From positions 47,386,284 through 47,450,283 of the forward strand of contig NC_061119.1 in assembly GCF_002878395.1 (NCBI RefSeq): a stretch of 64,000 nt of DNA, in the 5' to 3' direction. The DNA is from Capsicum annuum (lineage: Eukaryota; Streptophyta; Magnoliopsida; Solanales; Solanaceae). Below are positions 1-12,574 of the stretch, piece after piece (positions within the stretch are counted from its first letter, which is position 1; the number at the start of each line of letters is the position of its first letter). The position numbers were made by a program, and so were the translations under genes. The notes beneath the pieces are model-generated. The model was not told where the DNA came from. It saw only the letters and a list, made by a program, of their open reading frames with translations, and did not search any database.

Positions 1-499
1 AGATTTTCTCCCAATAGGTTTTATGTTTTTCCAATATTAGTTTTTCAATATGTAGGTCGTTTGACCAAATCATATCAATAATATGATTTTAGTAATATGT
101 TTTTCTTTGTCATCGAATTTATCATCTTTATGGTTTGTAAACCTTAAGCTTCCGCATGACGACCTCTCCATTTCGAACCCAACACAATCGTGATGATCAT
201 TGTAATTCGATAATCACAATAATATATACACCACATTCTACTACACAATTTGAGATGAAACTAACTTCATCGGATATTAATTTTTGAAAAAAAGTAACAT
301 CGACAATAGTTTAGACACAATTAACAATCTACTCCTCAAAAGGCTCCAGACCCAAAAATTAGAGAAAAATAAAGAAAAGCTGTCATTTAAGTCTTGAATG
401 AAGGATTCGTGACATTGACAAACTTAAAGGGTCAAACATAATTAGGAAATTTGATTAAGTTAATTATGGACTTGATTAATATTTTCATAACTTTCTAAT
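1..499. other. AT-rich sequence, no gene seen
   Basis: No open frame or RNA gene that I can support. It lies upstream of a CT-rich leader-like block and may contain the promoter of the decayed gene that follows, but no clear TATA box can be assigned. Confidence 0.5.
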
Positions 500-741
500 C
501 TTTTAAAAAAACAAATCAACCCACGCCTCTCTCCTTTCAAAATGAACTGTCTCTCTTCTCTCTCTCTTTCCCAATCAACAGTTCTGAAAAATTTCTCCCG
601 TCAATCCCCGATGACTTTAAACTCAGACACAAAATAGTTGGGAGAGTTCCTTTTTGACTTTCAACTGTTAATCGATGTGACAACAGAGTTCTCCAGCAAT
701 AACAATGTTCAGTTATTCGTCGTTCCATTTCTTCTTGCACA
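500..741 (+). other. Possible untranslated leader exon of the DUF1985-type gene
   Basis: A stretch rich in CTCTCT runs appears at about 527-575, as often seen in plant 5' leaders, followed by higher-complexity sequence ending TTGCACAG. GTAAAAAATT, a plausible splice donor, follows at 742. A plausible acceptor (TTATTTTTAG) lies at about 1981-1990, eight bases before the ATG of the decayed coding region at 1998. An intron of about 1.25 kb between the two would explain the T-rich sequence there. This is inference from splice-like signals only. Confidence 0.25.
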
Positions 742-1189
742 GGTAAAAAATTATGTCTTTTTAGTTATGAAGAGAAAAAGGCACTTGACCTAACTTCTCT
801 TCTAGTATTGGTTAACAATTTTAATAATTTTTTCTTAAATTTAAAATGTTGACTGAAGAAAACCCTAATATATGGAATCAATTCTCTACTCTTTCCAGTG
901 TGAAATATAATTTTTTGTTATTATTGTAGTTCTTTTTGTTGAATTGTTGAATCGATTTGTTGGTGTTTGTTGAGTATTTTATAGTGTAATTTTTATTGTT
1001 TGTGTTTGTACCAACGTAAAACAACAATATTGATAATTTTTTGTCACCGTTGATGTTCTTAGTGTATGTGTTGAGTTGGTGTTGCAATGTTGATTTATTT
1101 TTTTTCTTTGTAAAAATGGTATATTTGATATTAAATGGTGATAGTGTTGTTGTTTTATTAAATAAAATTCTGGTACTATTTTTCTACAA

Positions 1190-1345
1190 TAGATGAACCA
1201 TCTGATGCAAAAGATGAATTGTCTGATGTAACAGATTAACCATCTAATGAAACATATGAAAATTTGATGTAACAGATTATAATTTGATGCAATAGATGAG
1301 AATCTAATGCAATAATGAAAATCTAATACAATAGACGAACAATCT
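1190..1345. repeat. Degenerate short tandem repeat (about 18-25 bp)
   Basis: Repeated variants of ATCTGATGCAACAGATGAA follow one another with irregular spacing (for example CTGATGCAAAAGATGAA, CTGATGTAACAGATTAA, TTGATGCAATAGATGAG). The repeat shares vocabulary with the longer-period repeat downstream. It lies in the intron-like stretch before the DUF1985-type coding region. Confidence 0.6.
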
Positions 1346-1470
1346 AACAGATAATTTATTCATTGCGATAGACAACTCTTTTGTTTGGAAGAAACCTAAA
1401 TAATATTGACAGTTGATAATAGTTTCAATAGATAACTCATTTGGCAACAGAGGGGTGATATACTTCAATA

Positions 1471-1882
1471 GATGAGTAATCTATTTTTATTGTTTCTAAT
1501 GAATTTTTCATCTGTTGCAATAGGTTGGTTATATATTGCAACAGATAACCTACCTAGTGCAACAAATGAGTGATCTATTTTTACTTTTTCTAATGGATTA
1601 CTCATTCGTTGCAATAGGTTGGCTATATGTTCAATAGATAACCTACCTATTGCTATATAGGAGTGATGAATGATCTTTTTTTGTTGTTTCCAACAGATTA
1701 CTCATCCCCTTGCAATATGTTGTTTATATGTTGCAATAGGAAACATACTTGGTGCAACATATCTGTTATTTGTTTAAATAGATAAGTGATCTATTTTTAT
1801 TGTTGCAACAAATTATTCATCCATTACAATAGGTTTGTTATATGTTTCAACAGATAACCTTCCTGGTGAAATAAATGCATGA
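1471..1882. repeat. Four tandem copies of a 93-123 bp repeat
   Basis: Units begin near 1474, 1568, 1661 and 1784, each with a core like GAGTGATCTATTTTTATTG followed by a TTGCAATAGGTTGGTTATATG-type stretch and CAACAGATAACC. Unit spacing is about 94, 93 and 123 bases. GTTGCAA and TTGCAAC halves give each unit partial inverted symmetry. It sits in the putative intron upstream of the DUF1985-type gene. Confidence 0.65.
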
Positions 1883-1997
1883 TCTGTTAGAACTGTTATT
1901 TTATTGTTGTACATGTTAGATATAATGTTATCCTTTTTTAATGATGCATTAATAAATTATAATCAATTTTATGTTCTTGTTATTTTTAGATTATATG

Positions 1998-2764
1998 GCT
2001 TCAAAAAGAAAAGAAACTGAATCAAGTCCATGTAAAGAAACAAGTAAAGCAGCTAGGCTACATCCACCACTTTATGAGCTTGCTTTACAAACATTATCTC
2101 AATCAGAAGTAGAAGATAATGAACACGGGGAGGAGGAATATTTCAAAAGAGATGATCCAAATTTTAATAGCCCTTCTACTAAAGAGTTGGTCAAAACTTT
2201 TAGCGTTGATAGTTATCCTTTGAGAATGTAGTAAGATGGTGCCACAAATTTAATGGGTGATTTTGTGGTTAAGTTAGCCATGGAAAAATCTATTGATGCC
2301 TTCAGAAAAATACTTCGAGAAAAAAATTTAAAAGTTTATTTCAGGGACAACTGCTTTGGGCAATATCTTGATTTACCAGAGGATAACTATGCTAGTTTCC
2401 AAATGAAACTGGTATATGATCTTCTCAAATGTTGGGTTTATGTATGAAAACAAAGATAAGATGGATGAGGTGTGGATAAATTATTGTGGCATGCCTATTT
2501 GTTTTCGTTGTAGGGAGTTTTCCATAGTTATTTGATTAAAATGTTATCCTCCTTCTCCTTTTCAAGTTATACTTATTTTAACCCAAAAAAATAGCACCCC
2601 GGACACTAAAAAAGGCAAAGTCAAGTCGAGTGGTCGTGATGAGCTGGTGTCCTTTGTTGGTCCTAGCATCAAAAATATAAATTTGATAGAAGCGTTGAAA
2701 GGTTAAAGACTTTCAAAGAAGCACAAACAATCATTGTGCTTAGTTTGGTTTGTACATAATATTT
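1998..2764 (+). pseudogene. Decayed DUF1985 / Ulp1-protease-associated gene, 3' part cut off
   Basis: The frame opens at ATG 1998 (MASKRK...) with a charged, low-complexity N-terminus. It continues through in-frame TAG-TAA at 2229-2234 into a block containing FRDNCFGQYLDLPEDN, which I recognise as the DUF1985 type. A one-base shift near 2434 leads into VWINYCGMPICF. The frame then runs, with stops at about 2533 and 2704, through LKCYPPSP to KHKQSLCLVWFVHNIL, where it meets the outer retrotransposon at 2765. In intact relatives this domain lies N-terminal to a C48 (Ulp1-like) cysteine protease domain, and such genes are often carried by Mutator-like transposons. The protease part is absent here and may lie to the right of the 64 kb window, beyond the inserted element. 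The family call rests on recognition, not on a search. Confidence 0.7.
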
Positions 2765-4890
2765 TGTCACGACCCAATTTCTGAGTCTGATGGCACCTAC
2801 CATAACCCAGCAGTAGGTAAGCCGACGCCATAACCCGAAGCTAACACAATGGGTTACCTTAGTGGAAGCATCCAAACCTATGACTTGATAGTATAAGTAC
2901 AAGAGCAACTCAAAATATGACAATAAAATTATAACTCGAATTCTAATAAGCTTAAATAGTCTTAAATGATCTCATACATTCGTCTAGAATACAAAAGACA
3001 GAATAAGCATAGAGGGGAAAAAGGGAAACTCAAACTCCAAGAGCTCACCCTATCTCCTAATGATCAACATGGCACGATCTTGACTCAACGATGGTTACTA
3101 GAACTCGGGTCTATACCATAAAGGTACAAAAATTTAGTATGAGTACCAAAACACGGGTACTCCATAGGCATTATTGGCCAACTGAGCTAAATTATAATAT
3201 AAAGAAGATATTAAGTAAGACAGAAACTTAAAGTCAAGGTATAGGATAAAACCTAAATCTTCTTTGATATCACTATATAAAATAGCTAATCTACTAGGAT
3301 AATAGCATAACGTATCATATCAACATGTACCATAATTTTTATACAAATGGGAAATCATTTCGGAAGCTTAAAGCTACATATATACAATAACAACTATGTA
3401 TTTATCATAATCAACACCAACCTTCACTATAATATAAAGAACAAGAACTTACCACGATGACCCATATCTTCGGGAAGTACAGGCAAAAGAACTCATTACG
3501 GTGTCCCATACCATCAGAGAGTACACCAAAGGGTCAATCCATCAATATATCAAGGCACAACTACACAAGCAACTCACCAAATCCGTGGGTTTCACATTCC
3601 CCCCATGGCCTCTTACCGAGGTCTACAATCATTATCAATACCTTAATTTACCATAGCAAAACCGATATCACCATAGCATAGTTATATAATTACGTATTCT
3701 CTATCTCATTGATGAGCTCCAAGTCTAGTCTATTTTAGCTAATCTCCATATCCATGAAACACTAGTTTACAAGTCTTATAGTTTACTAGTCATCAAATAA
3801 GAAAAAGCTACAAGTTATCAACACTAACATTTATTCATCTATCTCAATCCCATTTTCTAGTTAGAATTCTCATTAGAGAAGTGATCAATTAAGCCACCAT
3901 GACATCACATGCTAGTTGTCAACTTAACTATTCATCATACAATACTAAGTCAAATATCATTAGACATGTTTCAAACTTAAGGACTAGTTTTCATATTTTG
4001 ACCACGTAAGGTCTATGAACTAGTTTACTAGGCTTCTAGCCCACAAGTCATTGTCATTTATTATAGACAACTAGTTATCACATAAGCCACTTTATTAGGA
4101 AAAATTTCATAACATGACCATTTATCCAAGTCAAGTAGATGTAAGGTTCTACATAAGATTACACATATCAATTAGTCGTAACCTAATACTTGGCATAGTC
4201 AAATTCTAGTTACTAAGAATAATTAATATCGGTCACACCTCTTAACTAGTGATTACTGACGAAGAATGATTAATAATCTGCCAAGGAAGACATTATTTCC
4301 CAAGTACAAAAATGGGTTTAGCCACACATGGCATAACTGCATATATGTCCATATATTCATATGTACTCACCACACACGGTATCATTATAACACCGTTACC
4401 ACTTCTAGATTAATCGAGCATCATCACAACATCAACATATCCTTCAAATTGATCGAGCATCATCATAACATCATTATATCCTCCGGATTCACTGGGTATC
4501 ATCATAACATCATTATATCTTCCTAATTAACTGGGCATCATCATAATATCAACATATCCTCTGGATTCACCGGGCATCATCATAACATCATTATATCCTC
4601 CGAATTCACCGGGTATTATCATAACATTATTACCTCTTTTAAATTAATCCTGCATCATCAGAATATCAATATATCCACCAGATTCACCGGGAATCATCAT
4701 TACCTCTTCCGGATTTAGCGGGTATCATCATAACATCAACTTATCTTACGAATTCACAATCCATCATCATAGCATCCTCTGAATTCACCGGGTATCATCA
4801 TAACATCGTTTGCTCTATCAAATTAATCGGGCATCATTATAATATCAACATATCCACTGGATTCATCGGGCATCCTCATAACATCATTAT
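2765..4890 (-). repeat. 3' LTR of element X, left half (U5/R side)
   Basis: The left end reads TGTCACGACCCAATTTC, the reverse of an LTR end GGGTCGTGACA typical of Solanaceae gypsy elements. It directly abuts DUF1985 coding sequence with no primer site, so this is the outer LTR. It aligns along its length with 39310-41384 (for instance the stretches at 3457-3681 and 40071-40310). Its right end is a 39-bp minisatellite, where element A has inserted. The total LTR without the insert is about 4.3 kb, long for the family. Confidence 0.7.
4374..4890. repeat. 39-bp minisatellite in the LTR of element X
   Basis: About 13 degenerate units alternate the forms CGGGCATCATCATAACATC, ATTATATCCTCCGGATTCAC and ACCTCTTCCGGATTAATCG. 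The period is 39 bases. The array resumes at about 15163-15290 after element A, and a homologous array is in the other LTR at 41010-41384 and 44015-44290. Because 39 is a multiple of three, it keeps long open frames with a HHHNII-type 13-residue repeat; I do not regard these as coding. Confidence 0.85.
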
Positions 4891-7599
4891 TATAATAATT
4901 TTAGTCATAAAATCCCATCATTATAGTTAGTGGTGCACTGTGCCATAAGCCAAAATCATGCTTGTCAGTTTCCAGTATGCCTCCGCAATTACACCGCATA
5001 GCAGAGGGCTTTTAAATCATAATTATCCTTTTCTAGTGAAGCTCCACGATGTCACCATGAAGCGCCAAGCTTCCAGGTCGCAAAAAAAGTGGAAACACAA
5101 TAGCTTCTCATTGCACCATCGCCCAGTTTCCTAGTTTTCAATTTCCAGTTGCTCGGAGTGATAGTGATGCGTCACGCTAGGTGCCAATTTTGGAAAATTT
5201 TGACTAAAATTAAAAGTTTTGCCAAAGGTTAAAAAAGACTTTTACCATCAATTTAATCCACCTAGATACGGTATTTAATCCCTTTAAACATTTTTAAATA
5301 TTCATTATTCAATTTATCCCCAAATTAAGGATCTCTTTTTTCAGGAACAAGAAACCCCAACTCTCTAATTCAAGGCGAATCCTTAAGACTTCACCAAGAA
5401 CTTCAAGAAATTCATTAATGAAGATATGTTAAATGTTCATTCATGGGTTCCTTTCACCCATGGAGTCCAAGTACCCACTTTAATTACAAAAGTTATTATC
5501 TTTTAAAGATCTATGATTTTAAATTATGATTTTTCCATGAATTTCCATGAACTATAATTTTGGACCATGTTTCAATGAAATTATTATTCTTATACAATTC
5601 TCCATGTTTTAATGTTATCATTCATTGATTTAAATCATTATTTAGCACTATTCATGTTAAATTCATGCTATTACAGTAAGTTCCATGATATTCCCTTATT
5701 TTGAATGGACTATGAGCTATAAGTGTTTGCTAAAATGCCTACAAGAGTGGTTAATTTAATAAAAGCCTTCATGCTATGTTCTTCAAGCTTTAGTGTCTTT
5801 TTGTTATTATTTGTTTTGAGTCTTGGGGGTATTGAATACCCAAAAACAATAGCTATTTATCTAGTCTAGTCTCAGTACATTATAGAATAGTCATCAGAAC
5901 ATACTATAAGCATTATTAAAATAGTCAGATAATAGTCAGTTAAACTCAGAACAGTCTAGTATTTTAATGTCTTCTAGTTGGGAGTAGGAATTAGCACCGA
6001 GTAAGTATAGGGTTGAAAGAACTTCGAATTGAAGTAATAAGATTATTGAATCATCAGAACTACTTCGATATATCTTTTTAACTTTTTAGCCACAGAGTCT
6101 TTGTGAACCCAGACGACTTTCGTTCTCCCATTTCTTTTTCTTGGTTTGAACTATTAGTTGAATTATTTCTTGATTTCATCCATTTATTCATTCAATTCAC
6201 AGTCACAAGGGGCCAGAAGAACTTCTAGTCTATTAGAATCCCCTAGAGTAGTAAAATATATCTTTAGTTCATTTCATATATAACTAGCACGAGTCAATAT
6301 CTAATATCACATATACATGTCTTTCTTCCATAACGTAAACCAAGCATTCATCTTAGATTCAATCCTATTGGAGAATCAAGCGTCAAAACATCTAGAAGGT
6401 TTGGCTTATAGTTATTCAAGTACAGATACCTTCCTATCCTAATCGACCTTTTCTAAAATACTAAAAAAAATCCCATTTTTGTAAATTCTTTTGAATAGCC
6501 CCCATCAGATCGGTATAGTTGTTGGTAGCAATCCCTATACTCTAGAACTACGTAGACAACGTAGGATATGAGACGTCACCTGTCAGTTCAGGATTGACAC
6601 CATTAGTCCTTTGGACATTATATCAGTTTAGTGGATCCACACAACCAATATTAGTACCCGTGGCATGGTATTAACTCCCTCCCAACTGGAGTTATAGGTT
6701 GGACCCCGATTATCAAAGATTGGGGAATGTTGGTTGGATGGTACCTCCCACAGTCTCGGGTTTAGTCTCAGTTCCAGTTCCAGTCAGTTATTTAATTTAG
6801 TGTTGTTTGACCAAAGCATACAGATACAAGTTATTTCAGTTAACAGATTTTACTCAGTCCATGTCATATTCTTGGTCATACATCCTTAGTTCCTATAAAT
6901 TTTCATGCATTTATAGTATTTACAGACTCTCATGCATATGCAGTATTTATATGCTTTACATTTCTCCTGTATCTATAGATTTCATGTCCTATACTAAGTA
7001 CTCCATACTTTACATATATAATCAGATAGTTTATTACTCCTATTCTTGAAACCTTGCATATCAATCTATCTCATTTAGTATACCAGTATATTCAAAGTAC
7101 TGATCGCATACCTTTCTTTTGTGCTATGATGTATCATATCATAGGTACTGACGCTTAGTTCTAAGGTCGCACTTTGTCCCTCAGATTATTAGCTGTACAG
7201 TAGTAGTGGTGAGTCCTTATCATCTGAGGACATATTATATTACTTCATATCTTTATCTCAATAGTTTGTAGAGCTAGTTGGGGGCATGTCCCATCAACTC
7301 TCAGTCTATCAGTCTTAGAGGCTTTTTAGATATTTAAGTCAGTTATTCAGTATTCAAATTTCAAGTTGACATGTCAGTTTCTCAGTATTTATTTCTCAGA
7401 TGTGGACAATTATTTTATATAGATTTATATTCTAGTATTGAATTCAGTTACTAAAACCTTATGGCAATGTCAATATTTTTCTATATTTATGATGTTATTA
7501 TTAAGTGCTCACAATATTTACCAACTCATGGATTAGCTTGTGGTCTTTCGAGACCATAAGCACCGTGTGACAACTAGGGGGTAGTATCAGGTCATTAAA
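4891..7599 (+). repeat. 5' LTR of element A
   Basis: It matches 12575-15157 along most of its length. The first bases, TATAATA, correspond to the TGTAATA start of the 3' LTR, after which about 180 bases present in the other copy (12583-12760) are missing, and the match resumes at AGTCATAAAATC (4903). It ends GGTCATTAAA where the 3' copy has GGTCATTTCA. A GC-rich block lies at about 4940-5200. The LTR lacks the 133-bp duplication seen in the 3' copy. Confidence 0.85.
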
Positions 7600-7601
7600 A
7601 T

Positions 7602-7616
7602 CTTGGTATCAGAACC
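7602..7616 (+). other. Primer-binding site of element A (initiator Met tRNA)
   Basis: TTGGTATCAGAACCT begins two bases after the LTR and differs by one base from TTGGTATCAGAGCCT, complementary to the 3' end of plant initiator tRNA-Met. Confidence 0.85.
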
Positions 7617-7819
7617 TAAGGTTTTAAAGTGTCCTAGGAAGTTTTAAATCCACTTCAAGTAGAGTCTTGTGCATGGGTGTGTAGCGTGCTGCACTTATGG
7701 ACGAGAGGCTTCAAGGTGTTTAGGAAAAAGTTTTCTTTTTCAGTATTAATATCGTGTGAGTGGGCATGAGATTATGTTAAACTCCAGTCTAATCCATTTC
7801 TTCCTTCTGCTTAGAGAAC

Positions 7820-8960
7820 ATGCCTCCCGAGAAGAATAAAAGAAGGAAAGGAAACCAACCAGCCCCTCAGCCCATCCAGGCTGATCCTTTTGACGAGCAT
7901 ATCTCTTACGCAAAATTTAGAGATGCATTTACTACTCTAACAAACTCGGTAACATCATAGAATAAATGGCTAACTACTATTATAGCCAACCCAGTAGCCA
8001 ATACTGCTATAACCAAAATTTAGGATTTTACCCGAATGAATCCTCAATATTTCATAGTATCCAAGTTTGAAGAGAATACACAAGAATTCTTAGATATAGT
8101 TCAAAAGGTAATGGATTCTATGGGTGTGGCATCTAGTCAGAGTGCTAAGTTGGCTGCATACCAGTTGCAAAATATAGTTCATACTTTGTTTAAGTAGTGA
8201 AAGGTTGATAGGGGTGTAGATGCAGGGCCTATAGAATGGGAAGAGTTTGCCATATCTTTCTTAGATAGATTCTTACCACTGGAGTTGAGGGAGGCCAAGG
8301 TGTTATAGTTTATTAACTTAAGGTAGGGCAGCATGAGCGTGAGGGAGTATTCCCTCAAGTTTTCTCAGTAAGCTAGATATTCTCCTCATATAGTAGCTGA
8401 TAATAGGTCCAAGATGAGTAAGTTTGTATCTGATATATCTAATAGTGTGGTCAAGGAGTGCAGGACCGCAATGTTGATTAGTGAGATAGACTTGTCTAGG
8501 CTAATGGTCCATGCTCAATAGATAGAGGAGCAAAGGATTAAAGAGAGAGAGAGAGAGAGAGGAAATAAGAGGGCTAAGACGGGTAGTTTTCAGTCAGTCA
8601 GCCAAAGTCAGAGGGTGGTAATCATCTTTAGTTTCATCAGAGTTCTTCATCCCCAACACACTCTTCATCTAATGCTTCCATTCCCAAATTAAGAAATGAT
8701 AATAGGGATAAAGCACCAGGCGCTAAGTCTCAGGTCAGTGTTAGAAGTGCTCGTACCAATCCTTTATGTCAGAAGTGTGGCAGACATAATCAGGGTGAGT
8801 GTAGAGTAGGTAGTAATGTGTGCTTCGGGTATGGAAAGACAAGCCATTAGATTCGGGAGTGTCGGATAGTTTCTCAGAAAGGTAGGGATATGCGCCAATA
8901 GGTCCAGTTCCATTGGTCGTCAGTTCCATCCGATCACCCAACTCAGTAGGGTGCCTTTTC
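7820..8960 (+). pseudogene. gag of element A
   Basis: The frame opens with ATG at 7820 (MPPEKNKRRKGN...), the usual proline/lysine-rich start of Tekay gag. The gag core is recognisable, with segments such as WEEFAISFLDRFLPLELREAK and VREYSLKFSQ between stops. Stops fall mostly where CAG, CAA or TGG would be expected. After a GAGAGA run at about 8546-8562 the frame shifts. A CCHC-type knuckle (CQKCGRHNQGEC) is present near 8767-8803. It would form the virus-like particle around element RNA, but it is clearly not translatable. Confidence 0.8.
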
Positions 8961-9019
8961 CAGTGCTACCAGTGGTTAGCGCCTGAGTAGATTGTATGCT
9001 TTTCAGTCCCACCAAGTTC

Positions 9020-12000
9020 AGGAAAATTCTCCTAAGGTAGTTACTAGTATATTGCAGGTCTTTTACTTACATGTTTATGCTTTACTAGACCCTGGAGCTT
9101 CTCTTTCTTTTGCAACTCCATAGATAGGCATCAACTTTGAAGTCAATCCTGAAGCTCCAGTAGAGCCCTTCTTAGTGTCTACCCCAATAGGTGTTTCCAT
9201 TGTATCCAGATAGGTATACAAGAACTGTCCAAGCATAATATCTCAGAAAGTTACTTTAGTTAATTGCGTAGAGTTAGAGATGATAGGATTTGATGTCATT
9301 CTTGGCAGAAGTTGGCTCTACCCATGCTATGCCTCAGTTAATTGTATAAATGGAATAGTTCATTTTTAGTTTCCAAATGAACCAGTCCTTGAATGGCTGG
9401 GTAGTACCACAGCTCTAAGAGGTCAGTTGATTTCCTACCTTAAATCGAGAAAGATGATATTGAAGGGTGTATTTACCATCTTGTTCGATCCAAAGACTCA
9501 AATTTAGAAACTACAAATCTTGAGTCAGTTTCGGCAGTGAAGGAATTTCCAGATGTGTTCCCTGAAGATCTTCCTGGAGTTTCTCCCAAAAAGGAAATTG
9601 ACGACATCGGAATAGACTTTCTGTCAGAAACCTAATCCATATCTATTCCTCTATAAAGAATGGCTCTAGTAGATAAGGGATTTATCAGACCCAACATCTC
9701 CTCGTAGGATGTACCAATTTTATTCATGCATAAGAAAGACGGTTATCTCAAGATGTGTATAGACTACCATCAGTTGATCAAGGTAACAGTCAAGAATAAA
9801 TATCCACTTCCTAAAATCGATGACTTATTTGATCAACTTCAGGGTACCAGCTATTTTTCAAAGATAGACCTCAGATCAGGCTATCACCAGCTCATATTCA
9901 AAGAATGTGACATTCTAAAAATAGCTTTCTGAACTCGGTATGGTCACTTCAAATTTCTAATTATGTCCTTTGGTCTTACAAATGCCCAAACAGCCTTCAT
10001 GGACTTGATGAACTGAGTGTTAAAGCAGTACTTGGACATGTTCATCTTAGTCTTCATTGATGACATTTTTGTTTACTCTCGTAGAAAAATTGATCATGCA
10101 TACCATCTAAGAATAGTATTATAAACTCTTAGAGCTCACTAGTTGTTCGCTAACTTCAGTAAGTGTGAATTCTGGCTAAGATCAATAGCCTTCCTTAGTC
10201 ATATTATTTCTGGTGATTACATTAGACCTATCTCTCCATCAGACATCAGGAGTTTCTTGGGTTTAGCTGGATATTATAGTTAGTTTGTTGAATGATTTTA
10301 TTCTATTGCATCCCCCATTTCTAGATTAACTTAGAAGAAACTTAAGTTTCAGTGGTCAAATTCCTGCGAGAAGAGTTTTCAGGGGTTGAATACTTGAATC
10401 ACCTCAGCCCTAGTTCTTACTTTGCTAGATGGTTCAGATAGGTTTGTTGTGTACTATGATGCATCCAGAGTAGGTTTAGGTTGTGTCTTCATGCAAAGAG
10501 GTAAGGTCATAGCCTATGACTCTAGAAAACTTAATCACCATAAGAAGAATTACCCTACTCATGATCTTGAGTTAGCAGTGGTAGTATATACCTTAAAGAT
10601 TTATAGGCATTACTTGTATGGTGTACACATTGATATGTTTACTGACCATAAAAGCCTTCAGTATATGTTCTCTTAGAAAGATTTGAATTTACATCAGAAA
10701 AGGTGGTGAGAGTTATTGAAGGATTATGATATGAGTGTTTTGTATTATTTAGGCAAGGACAATGTAGTAGTTGATTCTCTCAGAAGGTTATCTATGGGTA
10801 GCGGTGCTCATATTGAGGATAGTAAGAAGAAGTTAGCTCAGGAAGTTCATCAGCTTGCCCAACTAGGTGTGCGCTTACTTGATTCAGCAGAAGGTAGTGT
10901 ATGGGTGAAGGGTTGCTCAAAATCATATCTAGTTTTGGAGGTAAAGGAAAAGCAAGAAAGAGATCCTAGTCGTGTTAAGTCAAAAGAATGAGTCAGAGAT
11001 CAGAAATTTTAAGTCTTCGCCAAAGAGGGAGATGGTGTTTTGCATTGTTAGGGTAGATTGTGTGTGCCTGGTGTAGATGATTTGAGGCAACGAATTCTTG
11101 CAGAAGTGCATGGTGCACGCTACTCTATTTATTCAGGGGCCACTAATATGTACCACGATTTACAGGAGATCTATTGGTGGAGTGAGATAAAGAGGGATAT
11201 TATAGAGTTTGTAGATAAGTGCTCTATATATCACCATGTTTAGATTGAGCACCAGAAGCCTAGTGGGTCCATGCAGGAGTTCAGTATTCCCACTTGAAAG
11301 TGGGAGAAAGTTAACATGGACTTTGTGATGGGTTTTCCTTGTATTTGCCATCAGTATGATTTGATTTGGGTTATCGTAGACAGCATAAGCAAATCAACTT
11401 ATTTCTTTCTAGTCCTTACCTCATATTCAACTGAGGACTATGCCAAACTCTATCTCAAAGAGTTGGTTAGGTTGCACAGTGTTCGCTTATCAATCATCTC
11501 AGATAGAGGTACCAGTTTACCTCTTATTTTTGGAAAGTGTTCCAAAAGGGTTTTGTTACCTAAGTCAACTTCAATACAGCTTTCCACCATCAGATAGATG
11601 GTCAAGCAAAAAAGACCATTCAGACTCTAGAAAATATGTTGAGAGCATGCGCAGTGGATTTTAAAGGTAGTTGGGATGACCACTTGCCTTTGATTGAGTT
11701 CACATACAATAGAAGTTATCATTCCAGTATCCATATGGCTCCATTTGAGGCTCTCTATGGTAGGAGATGTAGATCTCCAATTGGTTGGTTTGAAGTAGGT
11801 GAGGCCATAGTAGTATGGCCTGACTTGGTGTTTTATGCGTCAGAGAAGGTTCAGTTTATTAGACAAAGGCTTAGAACAACCCAGAGCAGATAGAAAACAT
11901 ATACAGATATAAGAAGAAAGGATCTCGAGTTTGAGGTCGGTGATTTCATGTACTTGAAAGTCTCTCCCATGGAGGGAGTGAAGAGATTTGGCAAGAAAGG

Positions 12001-12372
12001 AAAACTCAGTCCCTGATATGTTAGTCCCTTCAGAATTCTCAGTTGTTTCGAAAAGATAGCTTATGAACTTGAGTTGCCTTTATATCTATCCTCAGTACAC
12101 GAAATATTCCATGTCTCATTGTTGAAAAAGTGTATAAGTAATCCAGCTGTAGTTGTTCGTATAGAAAGTGTAGATATTTAGAACAATCTTTCCTTTGAGT
12201 AAGTTCCAGTAGAAATTCTTGATCATCAAGTTTGTAGAATAAGGAGGAAAGAAGTTCCACTAGTCAAAGTTATTTGGTGGAACCAATCCATTGAGGGAGC
12301 CACCAGGGAAGCAGAAGCAGATATGCGATCCAAGTACCCTCATCTTCTTCCCGCGAATTCAAATTTGTTATA
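9020..12372 (+). pseudogene. pol of element A: protease, RT, RNase H, integrase, chromodomain
   Basis: The protease motif DPGAS lies near 9088. The reverse transcriptase spans about 9700-10300 with LRMCIDY-like and [13 protein letters not shown] segments and the catalytic FIDDI at about 10053. About 18 residues are missing before [13 protein letters not shown]. RNase H follows with its first aspartate in YYDAS (about 10440). The integrase zinc region at 11110-11240 has lost one cysteine (CSIYHH). The core keeps MDFVMG and SDRGT, but the catalytic Glu codon is AAA (Lys) at 11609-11611. A chromodomain with the EIL...WWNQSIEGAT...KYPHL pattern ends near 12350. Numerous stops and shifts make it non-functional. 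Confidence 0.88.
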
Positions 12373-12574
12373 GGTACTAATATTTTTAATATTTCTCCCT
12401 ATTATGCTCAGTTTTAGTTTCATATCATGTTTATGTCAGTCGTGCATTCATGAGTAAGTTCAGTCATGCATTCCATGCATTAGATATGCATGTTCAGTAT
12501 GTAAGCTTAGTCCACCAGTTTTCCTCAGCGTAACGAGTCTCATTCGAGGACAAATGATCCCAAGTAGGAAATAT
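12373..12574 (+). other. 3' untranslated stretch and polypurine tract of element A
   Basis: This short non-coding stretch follows pol. The segment ATTCGAGGACAAATGATCCC corresponds to the ATTCGAGGATGAATGTTCCC found at the same place in D and F. The polypurine tract just before the LTR is decayed (CAAGTAGGAAATAT where D has CAAAGGGGAGATAT). Confidence 0.75.

Noticed and set aside
1190..1882. Regularly spaced repeats resembling a CRISPR array
   Set aside because: Units are degenerate, adjoining and of uneven length, with no spacers; the context is a plant genome.
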